A DNA stretch of 10,286 bases from Actinomycetales bacterium (GTDB lineage Bacteria; Actinomycetota; Actinomycetes; Actinomycetales; Beutenbergiaceae), in assembly GCA_016649925.1 (NCBI GenBank), contig JAENWO010000064.1, positions 1 to 10,286 on the forward strand, in the 5' to 3' direction. Below the pieces are notes generated by a model. It ran no database searches, was not told the origin of the DNA, and worked only from the letters and a program-made list of their open reading frames with translations. The first letter of the stretch is position 1, and each line of letters begins with the position of its first letter. Shown here in pieces: positions 5,923-10,286 of this stretch. Made by a program: the position numbers and the translations under genes.

Positions 5923-8900
5923 TCATCTTGCGGCGCCCTGCTCACCCGCGACTTCAACCAGCCGGCAGAGGGCGTTCACCTGGCGCAGCTGGCCCGGTGT
6001 GGCGACGGCCGCGTCGAGCAGGCGCGGGCTCATGACCACGATGGCCATGGCCTGGGCACGTGATACCGCGACGTTCAGGCGGTGCGTGTCGTAGAGGAAG
6101 CCGACGCCACGTGGCGCGTCCTGCGCACTCGAGCTGGTCATCGAGTAGATGACAACAGGAGCCTCCTGGCCCTGGAACTTGTCGACCGTGCCGACGCGAG
6201 CCTGCGGAAGTGCTTGGCGCAGTATGCCTACTTGGTTGTTGTACGGCGCGACGATCAGCACATCGTCCCTCGTCAGGGCTCTGGCTGCCCCCTCCCGGTC
6301 AGCGAAGGTCCCGGACATCAGCTGGTGCCACAGGTCCGCGACCACGCCGACCTCCTGCTGCGACGCTGCCGCGTTGCCGAGGTGCTCGACCTCGACCACG
6401 CGGATGCCGCTGCCCGCGAGCCCGGGCCCAGCGTCAACGGCTTGCCGCTCTTGGTCAGGGCCGGCACCCAGCCGGCCGTCGTACGACAGGTCAGAGACGT
6501 ACGACGTGATGTCGGGGTGCATCCGCCAGGTGGTGTCCAAGAAGATGCCGCGGTCCGGCGCGATGGTGTCGTCCCCGTCGAGCAGGTGAGCCAGCGCTGA
6601 GTCCCCGGCGCCTGCGGGGTGCAGGGCACGCGTGGGTTGCGCGAGCTGTTGCGGGTCGCCGAGCAGCACCATGGACGTCGCCGCGCGCGAGACGCCGACC
6701 GCGTTGGCGAGCGAGAACTGGCCTGCCTCGTCGACGACGATGACGTCGAGCAGGCCAGCGACCGCCTGGGCGCACCACAACCACGCGGTCCCGCCGACCA
6801 GCTGGCACCCGGACGCAAGAGCGGCTGCGACGTCCGCCGTGCTGCCTGCTCGCGTGATCCCGGGCGCCCCGCAGAACTGGTCGGCATCGTTGCAGCGCTG
6901 CAGACCCGGCCGGTCGATCTTCTTGATGAAGTTGCCGATGACCGCGTGGGAGTTGGCGGTGATGCCGACCTTCTTGCCCGCGTCGAGCAGCGCCCGGACG
7001 AGCTCGGCGCCGACCGTGGTCTTGCCGCTGCCGGGTGGACCCTGGACCGCGAGAACCTGTCCGTCCAACGACATTCCCGCCGGTACGACGTCGCCAAGCT
7101 GAGCGGGGGCCACCCGGTCGAGCAGAGCACTTCCCAAACAGCCCCGGCCGGCGAGCCGGTCTTCGGCGACGGCCGAGATGGCGCCACGGATCACCTGGTC
7201 GGACAGCACCTGCGCCTCGGTGAAGCCCCGGGACGCGACGGCCGCGGCTTGGCGCTTGACGATGATGAAGCCCTGCTCCGCGTCCAGCTCGTGGACGGTG
7301 CCGGTGGACGTGTGGTCGTCCACGTCGTACGCCGTGTCGCCGGCCTTGAGCTTGGTGTCCTGGGGCGGGAACTCGTACCGGTAGAGCTTGCTCCTGGCCA
7401 CCGTCCCGACGGTGGTGGGCTGCGTGAGACCACCGAGCGCGGCGCTGTCGTCGACCAGCTCGTCGTCGTCCAGGTCCTCCAACCGGAACATCTCCCAGTA
7501 GGCGGGCCTGGCCTCACGTCGGTGGAACTGCACCAGGCCGGCCAGAAGCGGCTCGCCCGCGGCCTGCAACTTGGCAGACAACGCGATCTCCGCGAGCTCG
7601 ATCTCACCTGGCGGCCGGGCCGGGTCGGCCGGCTGGTCTGCGGGTCGCGGCTGCGGTCCGTGCAGACCTTCGAGCTCGGAGCGCCGTTGCTCGAGCCACC
7701 GGTGCAGGTCGAGGGTTGAGAGGACGTCGTCCCGGTTGTAGGCCTCGATCTGGGGCAATGTGGCGTCGTCGGGTTCGACCGACCACTTCTCGTAGGCGAT
7801 GACGCTTGCCATCGCGTCTGCGACGTCGGGGTTCTGGTTGCGGATGTGACCCCAGTAGAAGGCCTCCATCTTCTTGATCGAGTACGAGCCCTTGCTGATG
7901 CGCATGCCCTGCCGCACCACGGCGTACAGGTCGACGAACCGCTCGCCTCGCAGCAGCTGGTCCAGCTGCGCCTCGCGGACGCCATGCCGGCCAACCAGTC
8001 GCTTCAGCGCGGTCGTCTCGTACGGCGCGTAGTGGTAGACGTGCATGTCCGGGTGGGCCTCCCACCGCGCCAGCAGGCGGTCCACCAGCTGGATCGTCAG
8101 CTCGCGCTCCTGGTCGTGACTGTGCGCCCAGATGGGGGTGAAGCCGCGGTCCACATCGCCGAGCCCGGCGAGGTACTCACGACCCTCGCCCCCCTCGGCG
8201 TACGGATCACCCTCGAAGTCGAGGTAGAGGTCACCGGCGTCTGGCGGCGGGAGCCTCAGCAGACCCTTGCGGTGGGCGGGGTCGAGCAGGTCATACTTCA
8301 CCGCTCGGTTCTCGCGCTCCCACAGCTGCAAGGACGCCTGGTGCACCAGCCGTTCGCGTGTGACCATGCTGATCTGAGTGGGCAGGTCGTCGGCGGCGAG
8401 GCCACCGAGCTGCGCCAGCGTCGTGATCCCTTTCTCCCGCAGCACTTCGCGATGATCGCCCCGCATGAAGGCGACCAGCGACAGGTCGTCCTCGTCCCTC
8501 CACTGCTGGTCGCAGCGGTCGATCCACCGGCACTGCCCACAGTGCGCCACCGGGACAGGTGACGTCTGTGGTCGTTGTTCGACGGCCACCCGCAGTCGGG
8601 CACGCGCGCGGCGGGCGAAGGCCGCGACGTCCACCAGCCGCCACGGCCTCTCCTGCCCATCACCGGTGACGACGTACAGCCTCTCGGGTTGGACACCCTG
8701 CAGCACGGCAAGCCGCTCGGCGTAGGTGGCCATCTGCAGCAACGCCGGCACCTTGAGCTTGCGCGCCAGCTTGGTGTCGGCGATGTCGTACGACCATGCG
8801 CCCAACGCCGATGGGCGTTCGACCCGGAGCAGGAAGTCAGCCTGACCGCCCCAGGCGCCGTCATAGAACGTGCCCTGGTAGACGACGTCCACACCGGACT

Positions 8901-9180
8901 GCATGGCCTGGACGGTCTCCTGCTCGCGCTGTGCGCGGCTGATCTCCGCCGTGGCAGCCTCGATCATCGTGACGCTCAGACCGCGGTCTCGTAGGGACTG
9001 CAGGTAGGCGTCCTCGTGGGCCAACCCGAGCCTGAAGATCAGTTCGAGGGCGTCGTCAGCCGCGCCGGGCTGCGCCTTCCCCTCGACCTTGAGCAGGTCG
9101 AGGGTCGTGATGTGAGGGCACCCCAGGTGCTTGGTCAGGTCAGTGGGGCTGAGGACCATCTCGTTCTCGATGCGCTGCAC
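5923..9180 (-). CDS. TM0106-type RecB-like nuclease fused to RNase H-like and SF1 helicase domains
   Basis: A large cytosolic DNA or RNA processing enzyme. Numbering follows an upstream GTG at 9198. A RecB/Cas4-like PD-(D/E)xK nuclease (about 15-235) has D121 in GGQADFLL, D141/K143 in DIADTKLA and Q155/Y159 in LLQMATY. C27 together with C220, C223 and C229 (HCGQCRWIDRC) looks like a 4Fe-4S site. An RNase H-like domain (about 322-505) has D327/E329 in YLDFEGDPY, D423 in VDLYAVV and YNRDDVLSTLDLH. A Upf1-like helicase (about 700-1060) has GPPGSGKTT, VVDEAGQ, GDPQQL, TWRMHP, TVDKFQGQE and RLNVAVSRAQ. No lesion is visible. GTG 9180 (AAGGTG 5 nt upstream) was chosen; GTG 9198 or ATG 9159 are alternatives. 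It is the first gene of the minus-strand unit. The biological role is unknown; defence or repair is inferred. Confidence 0.9.
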   Translation of the reverse strand: MQRIENEMVLSPTDLTKHLGCPHITTLDLLKVEGKAQPGAADDALELIFRLGLAHEDAYLQSLRDRGLSVTMIEAATAEISRAQREQETVQAMQSGVDVVYQGTFYDGAWGGQADFLLRVERPSALGAWSYDIADTKLARKLKVPALLQMATYAERLAVLQGVQPERLYVVTGDGQERPWRLVDVAAFARRARARLRVAVEQRPQTSPVPVAHCGQCRWIDRCDQQWRDEDDLSLVAFMRGDHREVLREKGITTLAQLGGLAADDLPTQISMVTRERLVHQASLQLWERENRAVKYDLLDPAHRKGLLRLPPPDAGDLYLDFEGDPYAEGGEGREYLAGLGDVDRGFTPIWAHSHDQERELTIQLVDRLLARWEAHPDMHVYHYAPYETTALKRLVGRHGVREAQLDQLLRGERFVDLYAVVRQGMRISKGSYSIKKMEAFYWGHIRNQNPDVADAMASVIAYEKWSVEPDDATLPQIEAYNRDDVLSTLDLHRWLEQRRSELEGLHGPQPRPADQPADPARPPGEIELAEIALSAKLQAAGEPLLAGLVQFHRREARPAYWEMFRLEDLDDDELVDDSAALGGLTQPTTVGTVARSKLYRYEFPPQDTKLKAGDTAYDVDDHTSTGTVHELDAEQGFIIVKRQAAAVASRGFTEAQVLSDQVIRGAISAVAEDRLAGRGCLGSALLDRVAPAQLGDVVPAGMSLDGQVLAVQGPPGSGKTTVGAELVRALLDAGKKVGITANSHAVIGNFIKKIDRPGLQRCNDADQFCGAPGITRAGSTADVAAALASGCQLVGGTAWLWCAQAVAGLLDVIVVDEAGQFSLANAVGVSRAATSMVLLGDPQQLAQPTRALHPAGAGDSALAHLLDGDDTIAPDRGIFLDTTWRMHPDITSYVSDLSYDGRLGAGPDQERQAVDAGPGLAGSGIRVVEVEHLGNAAASQQEVGVVADLWHQLMSGTFADREGAARALTRDDVLIVAPYNNQVGILRQALPQARVGTVDKFQGQEAPVVIYSMTSSSAQDAPRGVGFLYDTHRLNVAVSRAQAMAIVVMSPRLLDAAVATPGQLRQVNALCRLVEVAGEQGAAR

Positions 9181-9233
9181 AACTGCACCTTGCACCACCC
9201 CACCGACAATGCCCGAGCTGTCAAGCTAGCGCC

Positions 9234-9449
9234 ATGGCGACGAAGTCGGATCTTGGCACGTGGATCGTCGACGCGCTGGAGGCTGATAGCCGTTCTGCCG
9301 AGCCCGTGGATGTGGCGCGCTTCATCTGGCAGCACCATGAGGGTGAGCTACGCGCGTCGGGGGACCTCTTCTTTACGTGGCAGTACGACATGCGTTGGGA
9401 AGCCCAGAAGTTGCGCAACCAACTGACGTTCCGCACATCTGCCGGGTGA
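9234..9449 (+). CDS. Small conserved hypothetical protein, possibly winged-helix
   Basis: A 71-residue soluble protein, divergent from the nuclease-helicase with only about 50 bp between start codons, so the two share a regulatory region. The sequence has one compact domain: an N-terminal helix (DLGTWIVDALEA), then VDVARFIWQHHEGELRASGD, and a Trp/Tyr-rich stretch FFTWQYDMRWEAQKLRNQL. This pattern resembles small winged-helix domains that sit beside restriction or defence genes, but I only half-recognise it. The ATG at 9234 has no clear Shine-Dalgarno, so its translation may be leaderless. It could be a DNA-binding regulator of the neighbouring gene or a functional partner. High GC at third positions and a coherent hydrophobic pattern support a real gene. 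Confidence 0.65.
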   Translation: MATKSDLGTWIVDALEADSRSAEPVDVARFIWQHHEGELRASGDLFFTWQYDMRWEAQKLRNQLTFRTSAG

Positions 9450-9468
9450 TATCTCGGCAATTATCCGA

Positions 9469-9792
9469 TCAGCCCTCGGCGTCGAGGAACACGCGTAGTG
9501 AGCGGGCTTCGAGTTCGGTGAGTGTCTCGCGGAGTCGGCGGGCGTTGTCGAACCAGGGCTGGTAGCGCTCGGCCTGCTCCGGGGTGAGGGTGCGGGTCAC
9601 GGTCTTGCCGGCGACGGTGCGGGTCCAGTGCAGGTAGGGCCCGTGCAGGATGGGTGGTTCGGCCTTGCATCGGCAGTTCGTTTTGCCGCAGCGCATGTAG
9701 CGGCTGGCCAGGGTGCCGGGCAGCGCGTAGCCGGACCCGATCAGGTCGGGCGCGACGCGCGTCGCAGCTGAGACTGTTGGTTTCTTCGGCAT
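9469..9792 (-). CDS. DUF6788-like IS-associated protein
   Basis: A 107-residue protein with a small metal-site-like motif RCGKTNCRC (Cys 35, 40 and 42), then HGPYLHWTRTVAGKTVTRTLTP, and a C-terminal helix (FDNARRLRETLTELEARS). Genes of this kind (DUF6788, named from memory) are commonly found upstream of, and divergent from or next to, insertion-sequence transposase genes; their function is not known. Here it is divergent from a truncated IS1634-type transposase, with 95 bp between starts. The ATG at 9792 is preceded at 8 nt by GGAGG. A self-complementary CCTCC lies between that and the start codon and could fold back on it. The reading frame stays open further upstream, but the conserved N-terminus begins at this ATG. 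The gene itself appears intact. Confidence 0.72.
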   Translation of the reverse strand: MPKKPTVSAATRVAPDLIGSGYALPGTLASRYMRCGKTNCRCKAEPPILHGPYLHWTRTVAGKTVTRTLTPEQAERYQPWFDNARRLRETLTELEARSLRVFLDAEG

Positions 9793-9794
9793 CT

Positions 9795-9808
9795 GGAGGA
9801 CCTCCTCC
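9795..9808 (-). promoter_or_regulatory. Hairpin that could occlude the ribosome-binding site
   Basis: On the minus strand GGAGG (9808-9804) can pair with CCTCC (9799-9795) across the 4-nt loop AGGT. This buries most of the Shine-Dalgarno GGGAGGAGG just upstream of the ATG at 9792. It may dampen translation of the IS-associated gene, a common tactic in insertion sequences. The base-pairing is seen directly; the effect is inferred. Confidence 0.35.
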
Positions 9809-9823
9809 CGCGTGTCGCGTCCG

Positions 9824-9838
9824 TCGGTTAACAACCGA
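9824..9838. repeat. Inverted repeat in the divergent IS promoter region
   Basis: TCGGTT-AAC-AACCGA is a perfect 6-bp inverted repeat in the 95-bp gap between the DUF6788-like gene and the divergent transposase fragment. It is a plausible operator or dimer-binding site for a protein controlling both genes. No clear -10/-35 pair was found for either direction. Confidence 0.45.
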
Positions 9839-9887
9839 AGGATAGCGTGTGTTGTGCTGAACGCAAGCCCAAGCGAGGGGTGTCCTG

Positions 9888-10046
9888 ATGAGTGATCGCA
9901 ACGACGACGGGGACGAGTTCGGGCTCCTCTCGCGGACCCTGGGTGGGCTGCCGATCGTGAACCAGGTCCTGGGCCGGCTCGGGCTGCCCGCGTTGCTGGC
10001 CGACGCCCTGCCGGTCGAGGATGCCCGCCTGAAGCTGGCGCCGGCG
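9888..10046 (+). pseudogene. IS1634-type transposase, N-terminal fragment
   Basis: The first 53 residues match the N-terminus of IS1634-like DDE transposases: LLSRTLGGLPIVNQVLGRLG, then LPALLADALP and ending in DARLKLAPA. The ATG at 9888 has GAGGGG 7 nt upstream. After residue 53 (10046) the homology ends abruptly and the frame reads antisense through an aldolase/epimerase gene until a stop at 10118. More than 400 residues, including the whole DDE catalytic domain, are therefore missing. Only the left part of the insertion sequence survives, and neither terminal inverted repeat could be identified. The family name is from memory of this characteristic N-terminal pattern. Confidence 0.7.
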
Positions 10047-10286
10047 GGCGTGCCGTCGACGATCTTCTCCCCGTCAAGCGTGCAGATGACGATGTTCTCC
10101 GGCGCCAGCTCGTCATAGTCGTCTCCCGACGGCTTGACCACCATCCGGTCGGCGCCCGGGACGCGTGCCGAGACGTTCCCGGCCGTTCAGACGACCAGTT
10201 CGTACCGGGTCAGCTCGGCGTGCAGCGCCGCGACCTCGGTCCGCGCCGCCTGGACGGCGGAGCGGACCTCGTCGGACACCTCGTCC
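10047..10286 (-). pseudogene. Class II aldolase/epimerase (AraD/FucA-like), N-terminal fragment with stop
   Basis: Read from the right edge, this is the N-terminal part of a zinc-dependent class II aldolase or L-ribulose-5-phosphate 4-epimerase family protein, which works in pentose or fucose sugar breakdown. It runs AARTEVAALHAELTRYELVV, stop, TAGNVSARVPGAD, MVVKPSGDDYDELAPENIVI and LDGEKIVDGT. GNVSAR and KPSG are the family's substrate-phosphate-binding segments. Two defects are seen. A TGA at 10189-10187 sits where homologues have Trp (VVWTAGN), so a single TGG-to-TGA change would explain it. Homology also ends at about 10047, at the junction with the transposase fragment, so the zinc-binding His residues are lost. 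The true start is at or beyond the right edge. Which sugar it acted on cannot be told. Confidence 0.78.

Noticed and set aside
6619..7719. Plus-strand open frame of 366 codons
   Set aside because: It is antisense to the helicase and linker part of the nuclease-helicase and has no domain pattern.
9219..9224. Perfect TTGACA (minus strand) upstream of the nuclease-helicase
   Set aside because: No -10-like hexamer is found 16-18 nt downstream, so a promoter is not supported by sequence alone.
3325..10286. Second copy of the tRNA 3' end (right attachment site)
   Set aside because: I looked for the T-arm and acceptor sequence and found no convincing copy in the window.
1..10286. CRISPR array or rRNA genes
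   Set aside because: No regularly spaced repeats and no rRNA-like sequence were seen.

Overview
The window comes from a high-GC actinobacterium. GC is high throughout, GTG starts are common, and polA lies close to a pdtaR-type ANTAR response regulator, a neighbourhood also seen in mycobacteria. A member of the Micrococcales or a near relative is my guess, but I cannot name the genus. The left third (1-3324) is ordinary chromosome: the N-terminal 437 codons of DNA polymerase I (minus strand, running off the left edge), a divergent hotdog thioesterase, a convergent GNAT acetyltransferase, a PdtaR-like two-component RNA-binding regulator, and a tRNA gene on the plus strand that carries an encoded CCA end.

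Immediately downstream of the tRNA (3325 onward) the character changes to an accessory, partly decayed island. Three minus-strand genes appear to have formed one transcript, read from right to left. The first is a large intact fusion of a TM0106-type RecB/Cas4-like nuclease, an RNase H-like domain and a Upf1-like SF1 helicase (5923-9180). The second is a frame-disrupted SCO6745-family-like gene (4782-5613) preceded by an unrecognised ORF segment (5614-5883). The third is a NERD-domain helicase that has lost its C-terminal half (3561-4728). A 71-residue protein, perhaps a winged helix, is encoded divergently from the big nuclease-helicase (9234-9449). The long nuclease-helicase reading frame is free of lesions while both downstream genes are broken, which suggests that it alone is under selection.

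The right end is insertion-sequence debris. It holds a DUF6788-like CxxxxCxC accessory gene (9469-9792), a divergent IS1634-type transposase cut off after about 53 codons (9888-10046), and, fused to the cut, the N-terminal part of a class II aldolase/epimerase (AraD/FucA-like) gene on the minus strand. That gene also has a TGA where the family normally has Trp.

The most interesting points are these: the tRNA has a CAA (Leu) anticodon but a short type I variable region; the island abuts the tRNA 3' end and a pair of tandem 10-bp repeats; a nuclease-helicase and a small putative DNA-binding protein are divergently paired and might form a defence or repair module; and polA and pdtaR share a TAGGCT hexamer 7-8 nt before their GTG starts, which looks like leaderless transcription.
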